64,000 nucleotides of DNA from Silene noctiflora (lineage: Eukaryota > Streptophyta > Magnoliopsida > Caryophyllales > Caryophyllaceae). The position numbers were made by a program, and so were the translations under genes. Below, in pieces: positions 1 to 13,950 of the stretch. The stretch lies in NCBI GenBank assembly GCA_009801015.1, contig VHZZ01003114.1, positions 49,327 through 113,326 of the forward strand. Direction: 5' to 3'. Every line of letters starts with the position of its first letter. Positions within the stretch are counted from its first letter, which is position 1. The notes under the pieces are model-generated. The model was not told the origin of the DNA, made no database searches, and saw only the letters and a list, made by a program, of their open reading frames with translations.

Positions 1-1850
1 TCGAAGGCATAACAAGCCGCGTTTAAGATATCCCGCCACGCTAATAAGGCGTCAAGGCGTAGGATAGATGATTGGGTCCCTAGATAAGTAGACAAGTAAA
101 GATTACTATTTCTTTATCCAGGTATCGGTGGGACCTCCTTCTTTCCATGATCAACAGCTGCAACCTCCCCCGTGTCTACTACCAAGACTCTTTCCACCAC
201 TTCTCGTATTGCCAAAGCCTTAACCCTTCCGGCAAGGCAAACCCTGGCACAAAGAACTTAATCTCCTTAATCAAATACGTCTTTTTTGGAGGCTGTCTGC
301 GGGGAATCGTCTTCAAGGGTAGCTGGAAAGCACCTTCCCGTGTATTAGTCTTCTAAAAGGAAATGTGACAGTCTTTCTTAATGTAATGATCAGCTTGTCC
401 CAAACCCTTCTTTTCTGTAGTCTCACGAAAGTCAAGTAGAAATGGAACTTGGTTTAAGCCCTTCGATTCTCCTCTAGGTGCTGCTGCTGGCCTCCCACAC
501 TGGTCTGTCGCCCTTATCCTCGCGTATAGAAGACTTAAGAGAGCTCCTCGTACAGGTGGCTTCGTGCCCTTATGAGTTTAAATTCTAAGGAATACCAAGA
601 TGTGCTAGAGCCTGCCGTTTGTATACCCAGGTACGGAGTTAGCGCATACATTGAAGGCGCCTTCTCCAGCTCTCGCAACGGCTGCTGTTTTGGTCACAGC
701 AAGAAAGACAATTGCGATTGACCTCAAAAAAGTGCAAAGCTACTCTTGAGCCTAGATTCAACGTCCTAAGCCTGGACGCCTCGTAGTTTACGGTTCATTG
801 GACGCGCGCTCTCCCGCGGAGGCTGAAAAGGCGCCGGTTCGGTCACTGAGGTAGGCCTTTGAAGTGGGTTACCGACTGTCGAATAGCATTTAAGAAAGCG
901 AGCTCAAAGAGACCAGAAAGGGAGTTCACTGCTGGCGCAGAGTGAATCAATCAAGCAGTCTGCCTAAAAGAATTTTTCTAAGCAAACAAAAGGGATTTAA
1001 ATTAACAAAACGCTTTTACTACAAGTTCTACGCATTCTTCCATTCTCGACTATTGAATCAAACCCTTCTAAGGGTAAGACTTCTTTCTAGTCTAAAAGAT
1101 TAAGTCTAAGCCTGCTTAAATAAAAGCCAGTGGAAATTTAAGTCTACTGGGAAGGAGTGAATAGCCAAAAAGTGAGATCGGATAAGTAGAGTCAGGAATG
1201 AACCCGACTTTTTGAGAAAAAGAGAATCAAAAGGAAGCTCATCCTGCCCTTACGTACTTATGCATAATCTTTCTTTCTACCAATTCAATAGAGAGAAATT
1301 TGAGAAAGATTCGGGATTGACTTTTGAGCATAAACTGACTTTTTGTAGGGCTTGAGTTTGGCAAAAGCATCAAGCTCACCGTCACATCATCAACATAGCA
1401 GGGATTTTAATTTCGACTGTTCAAAGCACGAATCAAGCGAGTATGGCACTTAGAGAAGCTTTTTAGATTGCAATTTTGTTGACTATTTTATCACAACTCT
1501 CTTTTTCTAATTTATGGCGTAGTTTCTTTCTCTATTTAGGCTTGCTTAATTTGGAAAAAGGGGGCGCTTCATCATCGACCTTTAATCTTAGCTCAAGGCG
1601 TATTAACCTCCCATGCTAAGATCCTTGTGATCCTGCCAAAGACCAAAGCTCTCGAACCTCTTGCTATAAAATGCGTTTCACCTATTATCTCCCATTTTCG
1701 TTCTTGTTGAAATCTCCTTTCCTTAGTAAATCATCGAAAGGGCGGGTATAGTGTGGTTAACCACCTATCAATTCCTCGACGAAAAGACTGAGTCTAAGCC
1801 TGCCTTCATACTTCAGGAGATTTATCCGCCTCATCGTATTCACTCTATGC

Positions 1851-1912
1851 CTATCTCTTTCTAGTCGAGCCCTTATATCCTCATCGCTACGCTCTAGTCT
1901 TCTTATCCTTCT
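1851..1912 (+). repeat. CTCGA-core repeat, two degenerate units
   Basis: Two consecutive degenerate units: one with CTAGTCGAGCCC and the next with TCGCTACGCTCTAGTC, each preceded by pyrimidines and followed by a T-rich tail. They match the two sub-types of the dispersed family (TAGTCGAG type and CTACGCTCGAG type) seen in the 19.5 kb array. Confidence 0.45.
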
Positions 1913-4440
1913 CCTTTTTCAATTGAATTCCGAAAGGACTCCTCTGATCCTTAAATTACGAGACGCGTATAAATACAAGGAAGGATCCAGCCCTCACGCA
2001 TACAAGAAGGTCACAAAGAAGGCCCCGCCTATCTAGATCGAAGGAAGGAGTGCGCTTATCAGACAGCAGTCCCTTTGCGCTGCGGGGCTAGTCTAATCCA
2101 AGGAAGAGAGAAGATCTACCTCAAACTCATACATATTAGGATGCTAAGGAATCTCCTCCTAACCCAGGCTACCTCTCTCTCTTTGGGGGTGAGGTCGTAG
2201 GGGCGGTTCCCTCTTTGTGCTGGAAAAAGCTCAATCCTTATTAAGTTAAGACAGGCTTTCTTGTTCGTTAATTTAAATCAAAGGTGGAAAAGGATCCCCG
2301 GTTATCCGATCGGGCAGCTTAAAATGCTGGAAAGCGAGGCAAATTGGGCACGAGAGATTCAGTTGTTCACAACCAAAAGAGAAAGTAACGAGGTATCATT
2401 CGGGTGTTTGGTAAGAAAGCAACGGTAAGACGAGAGTTGGTAAAGTGATGGCTAAGACAAAGGGCAAGGCAGCTCTCACTATATAGAGCCTTCTTGCTTA
2501 GCGGGAGCCTGACTTTCCTCCTTATATTAATTATAGGCTTAGATACTGTTGTCAATCGCTGGTCGGAAGTAAGAAAGAAAGGAGAGTGATGTAATGCGCA
2601 ACTAAGAAATAGCTAAGAAATAGAATGAGTTATGGTATGGAAAAAGAACAAGCAAAGCATCTAAAAGTCTTTAAGGCCCTCCCCAGTGACCCATATAGAA
2701 AGAGCTACTTATTCGAGAAAACTGGAAAAAGCAAAAGCTTTAGCTGATGTCGGAAATAAAACACACCTACTCTTGCTTTTTCTTTTATTCCCTTTATCTT
2801 TCTTCTCCTGATTCCGCATTAAGCACGAAGCTAGTCAACAAAACAAGGCCCTGCCTATAATTTGCTCTTTCCTCCCCTCTCTTTATATGGAGTAGCACTT
2901 TCTATCTATTTAAGATGCTGCGATGTAAGTCTAATTTCGGGCGGGCCAATATCGAAGATAGCTAAAATCTTTATTATGCTATGGATCGTGCCACTCTTCG
3001 CTGTAAAATGAGATGTGAAGTGGACTCATATTATCACTCCTCAAGCTAAACTCTTTTCAATTAATCGAAGGATTCAGAGAGAGTACCCGTAGGCCTCGTT
3101 TCGAGTAACGGCAGAAGGTACCAAGCTAGACCCTCTTCGGTCAAAACGAGAGTTAAGTCCTACTATCTATGTTAAGGCATTGGCAGAGTCCGACCATCCC
3201 TACGCCCTTTGTAAGCAAACTAAACTTCATATGGATGTGCACCAAACGATTTGTGGCGAGTTCTTTGTCTTATCATAATTAGCATATACCCTTCTAAATT
3301 TAAGGCACTTCAGGGACTCGATCGATAGTGAGAAGAGAGTACTATTTAAATCCTTCTTCCCTTGCTTTAGTCGAGAGCATCTATGTGTTCTGTTTACGGG
3401 ACGGGACTTATGGGACAAGGGCGATATGCCATACTTTTTACTTTTGTGCTAAGCCAGGAGTTTTCGTTCGGTCTTTGCGAAGAACGAGCCCTCGAGTCTA
3501 CAACATGGATAAAGAAAAGATTTAAAAGTGACCATATTCCGCGGATGGCTTCACCAGTTTAAAGCTCTCTTTTTTTTAATGCTAAGGGCTGTGCTACTGT
3601 TTAATCACCCTTTCTCTTTTTGTTGGAGAAGAGCAGACTTGTAAAAGAAAGCAAAGAATGGAAAGATTCTAGTGAGAATTCTAATAATGCAAAAATGGAT
3701 ATTCACAATTCTTGTGATGCAGTTGTCCTTTGATTTGACGAAGAAAATTTGTTTTGGCTTCCTTTTTCTTGAAGCAAGCGTAGAATATGAGGTGCCCTTA
3801 ATTAAGGCACTTTTCTCCAATTTTAAGATAAGTCGGGGTTAAAGGCTAAGGCATCAAACCTCCCCTTAACTTAAAACGCTACATGAGGATCGGCTGTGAC
3901 AACCTTCTCGCAGAACTCTTACTTAATAAGCCCCTGCATTATAAGCTTTAGTACCTTCTCCTCTAACCCTAACTAAGGAGCCAGCCAGCGCTTCTAATTC
4001 TTTCTTTGCATATAACGTAGTTTCCACTCGTATTCAGCGAGTGTAGTAGTTCCCTTCTTATTAAACGACCCTACTGTTGAGAGCCAATTACACACCTTCT
4101 CCTGTTAGTCGAGTCATTTCATCATACCTTTCCTTTTTCTTGCTTAGATATACGAATCCCTTTTGACCTCTCTTTTTATGGTTTAATTCACTTTCATTCT
4201 TAGAATTTGGTTTTTGCTTTCTTCCTTTGTTGTTTTAGTATTATAAGAGAAGAAGGTTAATCTTCTTATGATTGGAGTCTGACTACTGCTCCAGATCCGG
4301 AGTCGTACCAAGCCCTCAAGGCCAATTGTCGAATTAGCTCTGCCTCCGGGTATAAGAATCAAAGCCACCCGCGCCCTCTTCCTAATCATGATCATGCTCA
4401 GGAGAGGTATGATGAAATGACTCGCATATAAAGCAAGGAC

Positions 4441-4502
4441 CAGGGGGCGAAGCTACTCGACTGTAAAGGTAAAAGCTACTCGACTGAAAGGAGAAGGAGA
4501 GT
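4441..4502 (-). repeat. CTCGA-core repeat, tandem pair
   Basis: Two adjacent units share the string AAGCTACTCGACTG followed by AAAGG, about 25 bp apart. Relative to the 19.5 kb array they are in reverse orientation. A GGGGCGAAGC motif sits at the left edge. Confidence 0.6.
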
Positions 4503-5705
4503 AAGTTAAGAGTTGGTGGAGGATACGTAACGAGTAAAGAAAGGTTATCTTTTTCTTATATATCTATGCTCAAATAACGTAAAGTAAGTAAGATGTAGGA
4601 TTAAGAAGAAGTTTTATCCCATTTCTTTCATTTCATGATCCAGATATCCGCTCTGCTCCCCTTTGCCTTTGTCATCAGCAACTCTTTCAACCGACGCAAC
4701 TTCATCTGATTCAATTCATCTGGACCAGTTCTTCCTCTTGCTCACATCAAAAGGCGCAGGCTGTTTAGACCTTCTTTTCATCCGATCTAGGGACGGCGGG
4801 GTTCACCTATTCTCAATGTTTCGGGGATTCCCTCGCGCTCCCTTTGGTTTAGATTCTATGAAATTTGACAGCGATATCGGAGGGAGTCCAGAGAACTTCT
4901 CGCCTGGCTTGCTTACTCTATCTTTCTATCCGACCAGATGCTTGGGACTTCTATCTTCGGCAAAGATTTCCCATTTCTCGCCCCAAAGCGGAATCAATCC
5001 ATCGCCCGGGAGCAAGAAGGTGAACTAGAGACAAGAACAAGGAAAGAAGAGCGTACTGGTAAGAAGACGAGCTAACCCGCTCCCAGGGGTTAGAATATAA
5101 GAGAGCTATCCACTACTATATTTAATTTCAGAGGAAAGCGTTCTCATAAAGCCTTTACTTAGTTCCCGTCTTTTGCCTTGTTTAACTGGATGGACTCATA
5201 ATCCAAAGAAAGAGTGAGATCAGGGAGTACATAGGAGGAAACTGATAAAGTTTGCGCAGGTACGTCGGCAAGTAAATAACGATGGGCGTATGCCCTTAAT
5301 CTATGTCTCTCTAAAAAGCTTCCTTATAACCTAGTATGTAAGATGCTCTTTTACTACCAGAAGCTATTAGAGTGGGATCAGGACAACTTCTTAAGTGAAC
5401 CTCTGTCTGATGTCCTAGATAAAGATGACATAACAACTGCGCCAAGTGCTCTTAGCTTAGAAAGCCGTTCTTTAATCTTTTGAAAAATTTCTTTCACATT
5501 ACATATAGGATTGCGGATACAAAAACCTTCGCTAATATAAAGCAAAAAAAGAGGAACGAATTCTTCCACACTGGCTCTTTTGAATTAAATTAACTTCTCC
5601 CCAATACAAAGTATTAAAATGGGATGACTCTCTTACACACTGATTCTTTTCAACGGAAATGGACACTTTCTCAGAGATTTAAACTACAAAAAGGAGAAAG
5701 AAATA

Positions 5706-5762
5706 GCGTATAACTAGAGAATAGAATGTTCCGACTTCAAATGATAGCGGCGTATAACTAGA
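5706..5762. repeat. 13-bp direct repeat, 44 bp apart
   Basis: GCGTATAACTAGA occurs exactly at 5706-5718 and again at 5750-5762. The intervening sequence is unrelated. Short direct repeats like this are common products of microhomology-mediated repair in plant mitochondria. Confidence 0.7.
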
Positions 5763-6171
5763 AGCTTCCTGCACAATAAGAAAGATTCGCAGGATCATCA
5801 AGCGTACTGTAAACGAAGGAAGGCCTTGGGATTAGGCATGCCAACTAACTAACTATAACGAAAGTTGTTCTTTCTTCATAAGCAGAAATAACGAGGGCTT
5901 CGCTCCTCACCTCGATACCACGGCATCGATTGGGTCAAGAGTAAGGGGATGGATAGAAGAAGCTATCCTATTTCCATAGCTACCGTCTCCAACTAAAGGA
6001 AGTAGGGAAACTGCGGATTTAGACAAGATTCGCAGTTTTGTGTAAACATATGTCGAGTGCCGGGGCGAGTCGTCTAACGTATATAAGCTCTTAATGCATT
6101 ACTTATATGGGAGGCTGCCTACTCCCTGTCCCTGAAGATGAAATCTCTTCGACGGAGCTGTGTCAGTTTAA

Positions 6172-6203
6172 AGCTTCTTTATAAGGGAGCTTCTTTATTA
6201 GCC
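6172..6203. repeat. 16-bp imperfect tandem duplication
   Basis: AGCTTCTTTATAAGGG is followed directly by AGCTTCTTTATTAGCC; the first 11 bases are identical and the tails differ at three positions. Confidence 0.75.
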
Positions 6204-7123
6204 CTGTTATATGCCCATTGATATACCTGAGAGTCTGCTGATGTAGTTTGTAAGTTCAACAGGCAGCGAAATCACATGCTACTTTAGAGGGGTTTCGTGA
6301 GCAGTATCTCAATCCCCGCCAAACAAAGAAGGTTCCAGCAAGCACACCCTGATCATTAAGTACGCACATCGATATGCTCATCCCAATAGGAAGTTAGCCC
6401 GAGCTTACTAAAATCTTCTTCTTAATGGGCACTTTTCTATTAAAATGTGCTTAGTCAGAGCGCTGTTTAACGGCTAGCTAGCTTACCGAGCTGCTGCTCC
6501 CGCAGATAGAAAGCACCATAGGCTGATAGCATGTGATAACACAAAGAAGCGAACTAATCTAGACTGACTACTTTTTGATCGTAGGATCGGCGGAATCTAT
6601 CGAAGTAAACCCCTCGATGACTTATATATTTATTGGAAGAGATGAATTGAGATGGGTTTTCAGGCTTCCCCGAGCAATACACCACAAAGGGGCGAGCCCT
6701 TTTTTTTCTAGCGAAGTGAACTCATTTCTTTCCTTCTTTCTTTATAGTCGAGTTCCTTCTCAAACCCACCTTTATTGTTCACATGACTGTTATATAAAGA
6801 AAAGACTTTTCGTTTAATGATGGGGACAAAGGACAAGTATGGCTGTGCCTTCTCCCTCGTTTTCTTAGAAAGCCGGGCGGGGAATGACTATATCTCCTTA
6901 GATTACATTACATAACATGGTTGTCTCGAAATAACGGAAGAATTTAGTTTAGTTTGGTATAGAATGGGACGCCGGGACGGGCCTTAGTTAGAACATCCGT
7001 CGCTAAGATGCGCAGCGTTGAGGGAGTCCAGTTCTTCCCCTTAAATAAGATGCATTTTGAGGCGTAAGGGAGGGAACAATTGCTGCTGCATACGTTAAAA
7101 AGCCAAGTGCGTAGCTTCCTACT

Positions 7124-7152
7124 TCCTCTCACTAGCGCTCGAGTCTTTAACC
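7124..7152 (+). repeat. CTCGA-core repeat, single unit
   Basis: One clear unit: CCTCTCACTAGCGCTCGAG followed by TCTTTAAC. It is nearly the same as the copies at 14.57 and 56.07 kb. Open frames over it in both directions are not recognisable as genes. Confidence 0.6.
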
Positions 7153-7355
7153 TAAAAGGCCACAAGCCAAGCCCAATTAACTCATGGGCGAAGAGGCTCG
7201 GCTGTATTGGAGAAACAAAGAAGAAAGCAAAAACCAAATTTCTCGTGGTCTGTGTGCATAACCACAACAAAAGATCGTTAAAAATTTTAGGTTCATTTAT
7301 AAACAATAATGCTAACAAAGCAAGTGTTCTTACGATAGAGGATCGAATTGAGACC

Positions 7356-7385
7356 GATGAAGAAGCAGCTTTCGCCGATCATGGA
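7356..7385 (+). repeat. 30-bp dispersed repeat, copy 1
   Basis: Matches 35117-35146 at 26 of 30 positions. The shared core reads GAAGAAGC, A/T, GCTTTCGCCGA. Both copies are in the same orientation, nearly 28 kb apart. Confidence 0.65.
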
Positions 7386-10018
7386 AGAGGTTTCCGCCAG
7401 AGGCCATGAACACTCAAAAGGGAAGATCCCCAATCCAAGAGTCAGGATCGTACGAAAGCTATTAAGGAAGAAAGCCATTAGGCAAACCTTTTAAGGCAAC
7501 TAGGACAACAAAGATAAAAAATTTACCATACCTATCACCTCAAACAAGAAGACCCAACCAAGCAATCCGAACCCCAAGAACCTGTCACAATAAAAGACAA
7601 GGACAAAGTCCACCTAATAGGATGATACCCCCGATATAAAACCGAAAGCGACTGGCATGAAGCTGCCTACGCCCTATCATAACTCCATGGCAAGCTCCGC
7701 TAAACGGACTTCAAGAATGAATAAAAAAACAAAACAAAAAGAGCCCAGGAAAATAGGACAGAAAAAGACGCCTTTTGACTGAGTAAGCGGTGCGGTATAG
7801 GGCAGCATGCGTTTAAAGTAATAAAGTAGAAGACTAATAAGTTAAGTAAGTCTAGGTCGAAGACTGCCACAAGCATTTTCATAAGTGCCCGGATGCGTTA
7901 AAGCATTATATTCATTATATTATAGTAGAGGTCACTTGAAGACTGCTATGTAGATGTCCAAGTCAGTTGTTCCAGTTTGACAGTCGGGTAGATACCAATC
8001 TTCCATCCGCCCCATGCTTCTGATCCAGCCCGTCTCCAGCTTCCCCGCTCCGCTGTAGATCTTTGGGTGACTTTTACCAATTGTAATCCTTGAGTTTACT
8101 TTCTTCCTTTCTCAGGCATGTATGACGTATAGCTTAACTTAAACTAAGAATCAGGGCCCTTGCTCAGATGAGATTAGTTCATTCGCCGACGCTTACTCTT
8201 GCTTTTCCCTTAACTGGGGGCTTAACTGGGCAAGGAACTCTCCCTCCTATACAAGAATCTTTTTCTATAACTTGCTTTCTTTACTATAGTTATAGGTTTT
8301 ACCTATTCCGATAATAGGGGCTTCGCCGTCGACTTCCTTTGAATCTTCTATTGAGAGAGACGCCCTTCTTTAATTAAGACTATAATAAGTAAGTAACGAC
8401 TTATCCATATAAGTCCAAGTGGAATCGTGTGGAATCATAAGTGCCCGAGGCTTGAGGTGATGGAGAGCTTCGTCTTCTAGTAGTAAAGTAGTGGTAGTTC
8501 AATAAGAAGTTCTTGCTCTGTTCTGACTAATAGAATAGTAATAGGGCATGTGAAACTCATGTGTAAGAACTACTTTGCTCTAATTCTTTCTTTCCTATAG
8601 TACTTCTTTAGGAAGTTCCTATGTCGTGGTAAGGGGATCCCTGTCTGGCTGGTTCTAACTACCTTTCTCTCATGCCTGGTGGAATGAACTCGTTAGAAAG
8701 GTGGCTTGAGATGACTCTAGTTGCGGAATCTCTCTTCGAAACTTTCTTTTGGGGTAAATCTATATGGGACTTTGGTATATTTTGCCTTGCTGCTGTCTAC
8801 CACTGATCTAGTAAGTTACTCTATCTCTCTCCCTTGATGTATTGGATGAACTTTATGAGCCACCTTCTTCTGCATCCGCTTTCTCTACTACCAAATGATG
8901 ACTTTTGTCCATCTCTAAGTCATTAATAAGCGACTAGGCTTCGTACGGATCCATCTGCCCTATTAATTTCATTAGGGATATCTCGCCCCCCTTCTTCTTA
9001 TATATGAAAATGTAGCAGCTACTTGCACTGTTTACACCGATTCTATCTTCTCTAGCCGGGCTTTTCTCAAGAAAGTAGTCTGATCCCATATTAAGAAGTT
9101 CGTGCAGAAGAACGACGGAGGTATACTTTTCTTGCTCTTTTCTCTTATCACCAAGTACTAAAGCCCCACTTCTTTAATTAACTGCCCCTATATTATTGGA
9201 CACGATTTCACAGGATTTGGCACCAAAGACAGCGCCCTATAATACAAAGAAAAGAGTACCTAAAGGAAGAACTCTCTTGTAGTAGTGGAAAAGTCCAATG
9301 ACCTTAGTTTAGTAGATCTCTTGCCCCACGAAGATTAACTTCTTTCTTATCTTATGCTGTCTCTCTATAGCATCCGCTTATTGGTTGGGCACACACTCAG
9401 TTCCTCAATAGGATTTCTAATCTAAGTAAGGTCCCAATCCCAACTTTGACTTATAGGCTAGTTAGCGGTATAACTTATTAAAATAGGTTTCTTTCTCTCA
9501 TGTATAACTTTTTCGAAGAAGGAGCTGATGACCCCCAATTCTTGTAATACCTTTCCCCATAGTAAGTATCCCTGAGAATTCATAGGATTAGCAAAATTTT
9601 TATAAGTTCTTGGCGGGTCTATCAGACAGGATTTACTAAATCATTATAGTAAAGCAATAGAATGCATCTCTTCTTTGTGTGTGAGGAACTTCCAACTCTT
9701 TATTTACGCCTTTTCCACTTAGATAGACTTCTAAAAGAATAAAAAAAAAAGAAGGGAAAACGAGATGTGTCTAGCTGGGCGCCTAAAAGAAGAATTAAGC
9801 TAGAATAGGAAGGTCTTAAAATAAAATAGAGAATGCCAGACTAGTGGACTACTGGGCGAAAGGTGACTTTCGGAAGTACGCAGTTGGGCTGTTTATAGGC
9901 ATCTTACTTATAGGATATGGGATGGTCGGCAAAGCACCGCGCAGTCGAAAACAGCGAAAAGATTTTATTTACTAAGGAGACTGTAAAGGAGATAGGCTCG
10001 TCTGAAGTATGAAGGCGA

Positions 10019-10075
10019 GGAGAGAGAGGCTCTACTGAGGCACGAAGTAGAGGAGAGGAGAACAGGCTCGACTAC
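10019..10075 (-). repeat. CTCGA-core repeat cluster
   Basis: Purine-rich cluster with GGAGAGAGAGGCTCTACTG, then GAGGCACGAAGTAGAGG, then GGCTCGACTA. The middle string (10037-10053) recurs with one mismatch at 34889-34905 within another cluster of the family, and its first part also at 39678-39688. Confidence 0.5.
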
Positions 10076-13000
10076 ATTTGTTCGGTATTGTCCCTATTGG
10101 AATAATCCTATTGTTGAAATTGGGATAATTATAGATTATAGGTGGATTTGAGCAATTGACATGAATACCACAAACAAAATCTTGCGTGTCTAACCTACCC
10201 ACCTAACCAACTGGAAAAGTTGCCCTTTTTTTTTTCAACTTTGTCTTCATCCGCTTGCTTTTCTGTTTGGAAAGTGCAAAAGAAAGTAGGGCTGGAAGCA
10301 TCCGTTTTTTGGTCCTGTAAAATATCAGGAAGGTGTGCTCCTCGTCCTTTCTCTTTCTATCCTTTCTGGTATTGTTACTGACCTTATTCCTCTTCTTCCA
10401 TAATATGGTTGGTGGTTGTCCCCAGCTCTACCTGGTATAAGAGAAAAGCTTTCCCCCTTTCTTTTTACCTCAGTTCGGAAAAGCAAAGGCTATAGTTTTT
10501 AATGAGGGGCGGAGCGGGCTTGCCCGAGCATGGTTTCAAGATCAAGAACGGCCCGATGAAGGTTATGGATAAGCGTGCTTCGATAAAGATGAATATTGAA
10601 TTGAAATTTAGACCAATTGACGAAACTACCGGCTGTCAGAGTCAGAAATGTCTTCACGAAGCTTTGTGGCAGAACAAAAGAAAAACACAGGAGAGAAGAT
10701 TCTAAATCCCATGAAATCCATTGCAAAATCACTCAACGAATCCTACCTCGCGACAATTCCTCCCTTTATTCCCAGATAGCGCTAGCTTCTAAAAAGAAGA
10801 TCCTTCTTGCTTGTTATTATATCATTAAGGGATTGTCGAGAAAGCGCCTTATGTCTTTCTTTATTCAGTAAAAGTGTAACTGGGCTTAGTCTTCTTCGAA
10901 AGAACTCTCACCCCTACGCGTAGACTCTAGTCGTAAAAAGAAATTAATTGGCGTGGTTGATTGCCCTCGTGCTTTTAAAGTTAGATAAAGAAGCTGGTTG
11001 TTTACAGGCGAAGGATTTGCTTGTTCACATGTCTCTCAAACCAGAACGCATAAAAACGAGACCTTCACTATAGAGAGGAGAGCAAAGATAGCAGCAGTGA
11101 TTCTCACTTACACACCCCCCTTTCTTTATAGCAACATCTTTAAGATAAAAAAGAGAATGCCAAGAATAAGCCAAAGGATCCCTATCCAGGGGCGTAGTTT
11201 AAGAATAAGATATTGAAGAACTTTACTATGAGATCAGAGAATTCGCATAAGGAGAGCAAGTGTGCCACTGTACGCCTGCCTCTTTTTGGATGAATGAACA
11301 CAAGCTTGAATTAGGGTCTCCGGGCAGGGAGTAATGTAGAAGATATCAGAGGGCCACTTCTAGTCGTTCACTTGGGCGCTAACTAAGCCCTTTGATCACG
11401 GCCCCATTTGATTGAGGTGCGCAACCCTACTCATCTCCTTCGCGTTGAGACTTTCGAACAGAACACTCTCAATTTCGCTTTTTCTAGTAATGGGTTGGTA
11501 TTCTAAGATTTTTGACGAACTTTTTCTATTCCTATGAGTTTTACAAGTTTGAACCTGATCTATCAAAAAGATAGGAAGTCGGAATTTACTAAGTTACTAC
11601 CTATGCCTGGACAGCTGGCGCTGCTCTATGTTATGTATAGAAGCTAGGAGCGAAGAAGGGGATCTCACTATTTGATTTAGCCGCAGGAAGAGAAAGAATC
11701 CTAAGTAAGATTAGTGGCTTATTTTAATGGTTGTGAAAGAATAGGAATGAGATATGGGGAAGTCGGCTAAGCAGGGTAAGACCCGAAGAAGCTCGACTAA
11801 CTAAAGAAACGGAGTACAAAATTAAAGGAATAGAAATGAACATACCAGCTCTGGGGGGAGGTGGAAGAGAACCAAGTCTTCAAGAAGATTCCGCTTGCCT
11901 TTGCCCTTTTTGGATGGCAGCTCATGTCCGATCAATCAACCCTACCTATACCTAATCAAACTAGAGAGGGAAGGAGGAATGAAAAGCATGTATCTTACGA
12001 CCACTTATAAAGAAAGGGGGCGAGCCTATATATAGATTAGACTTTTTCATTTTGTTCGATTTGCTTTAAAAGAAAGGGCTAGAACAACCAGATTCTTTTT
12101 TGTTATTCTATTTACCCAGTCTGAAAGCTGCTCGATCACTAGTTAAATAAGAATTTATCAAGCAAGTTTCAACTCTTTGTCAGTCTTATTTTAGCTGATG
12201 CCTTCCGAAATTTAAGATTGGTAACCGATGCCGATCAGTCAATCCTCAAGGCCGCTATGGTAGGGTTGGCGAATCAAAGAAGTTGTCTTGAGGAATTAAA
12301 TCAGTCGGGCTTCACTGGCCTTAAGTAAGGGGGCGCAAGTCGTAAGCCAACCAAAAAACACAAACTTCAGGTTTAATTTAAGAATTAAAACTTTAGCCAG
12401 AGTTCAAAGTTTTTAAGTTTTAATAAGGCCCGTTGACTACGATTCCGAGGCACGGATTGTGTTAAAAGGGATAAACCCCTTCCTTTGGTAGAGCTCTTTC
12501 CCTTTTTACTCTTAGCATCAATCCCCGAAGAAGGGATAGCCCGTATCGTGGTCTAAAATGTAGAAATTGGGACCATTAAGACAGGCAGGCTGTAGGTCAT
12601 ATTTTTGAAAACAGCTTCCAAAATGAAATGTGATAGGTGAATTTCGCCTTTTATCGGGAGCATTGGTGGTAGGCATTCCTTGAGTTACTGAGCCATTTAT
12701 GATTATGAACTAAATCCTATGCCCTATGAGACTCTGTTCAATATGGTAAGTCAATCCTATTATATATTGGAGACAAAAGACGGGTTTATAAATTTTCCAT
12801 ATGATTGGGCTGGAATCCCTTTTTCTTTCTTTGATTAAATGAGAGACTCATACGAAGATTCCAAAAAAGGGGGTAGGACCCTCAATAAGGCCCTCTTCGC
12901 GCATGAACTGAATAGGCTTGCCTAGGCTAAGAAGCAAGTAGGCGAATCTCCCGATTAAATATGAATACCTATTCCAGGATAAGGCCCCTCATCCGAAACC

Positions 13001-13837
13001 GCGGATACGTTCTGGTATAAGGATAAACGAAAGTTTAAAATGAACTCTTTCTATGGGGCAAACTCAAACAAAAATGCCAAAATAAGAAAAGTCAAGAAAG
13101 GGAAGTACTCTTTTGTATTCTCGTTTTAGGATTGGTAGTATAATCTTCTACAGCCTCAAATACAGTCAGGAAGTTCCTTAAATAAAAAATGGTGCAACCC
13201 TATCTCTCATCAGTTATCTTTTCCTTGAAATCAAATCGATGGCGATGATTGGACAAAAGATTCCTCACTTACATAATGCAATAAAAAAAAAGGGGCGCGA
13301 GATTGCGCTTAAAAGATTAAATCAGAAGTAGTAGAAAGGACTAGTATTTAACCCTCATCAGATTCTAATTGTGGACTCATTCTATTTACGAAATATATTA
13401 GCAAGCTAAACCGATCTCACATGCTAACTATGAATTTCGCTACTTATCGACCAATGCCCTAACGGATGGCCTCTTTCTGTCTTTGGGCTCTTGATTGAAC
13501 GACCTTCTACTATATTATTATATCCTTTCTTTAATCTTTAATGAAAAGACTGTGTTTGCAGAATGTGACTGAGGGCGGGTCCGTCCAGGGAGAGTATATA
13601 TACGCAGTGGAACGAGAAAGCCAGGGCACTTCCTTCACAAGACTGGGGTCTTTCTTGGGGGGCATTGTTCCGAGAAAAGTAAGGGGCGTGCTTTTATAAT
13701 TAAGGAGCTGGCTTGCTTCGAAACCTGGGTCTAACCCGATCTCTGGCCGTTCGTTTTAGGAGGCGAAGTTTTACGTTTCCGCCCCACCTTTGATGGTATA
13801 AGACTGACTGCACCCCACTCCTATTAAAGGATTAGTC

Positions 13838-13851
13838 AACCGCATGCGGTT
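13838..13851. repeat. 14-bp perfect palindrome
   Basis: AACCGCATGCGGTT is its own reverse complement. It lies about 100 bp from a CTCGA-core array. No function can be assigned. Confidence 0.7.
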
Positions 13852-13950
13852 CCGAGCAACCATCTTTAATCTTCTTCCTCATGTCACCATAGCTTATGAA
13901 ACCTTGAACCAAAGGCTTGCCTATAATAAGAAGTAGTAAAGGCACGGGGT

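Larger units (their letters stand above)
1..13950. other. Intergenic spacer, no gene recognised
   Basis: About 14 kb of mixed-composition DNA with stops in all frames; the longest open frames (121-124 codons near 4.7 and 7.0 kb) are about what chance gives over 64 kb and have no recognisable motifs. I looked for tRNA T-arms, rRNA landmarks and conserved mitochondrial exons and saw none. It holds short tandem duplications (5.7, 6.2 and 8.2 kb), copies of the CTCGA-core repeat (1.85, 4.45, 7.1 and 10.0 kb) and several GGGGCGAG motifs. This fits the bulk of an expanded plant mitogenome. Confidence 0.6.

Noticed and set aside
4663-5028. 121-codon plus-strand frame, Ser/Phe/Leu-rich
   Set aside because: Length within chance, no recognisable family, no supporting context.
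6944-7409. Overlapping 124-codon minus and 109-codon plus frames
   Set aside because: They overlap each other, include repeat copies (7124 and 7356) and are within chance length; no motif recognised.
13838-13860. Possible group II domain V at the 14-bp palindrome
   Set aside because: The bases around it do not form the 34-nt domain V pattern; only the palindrome itself is supported.
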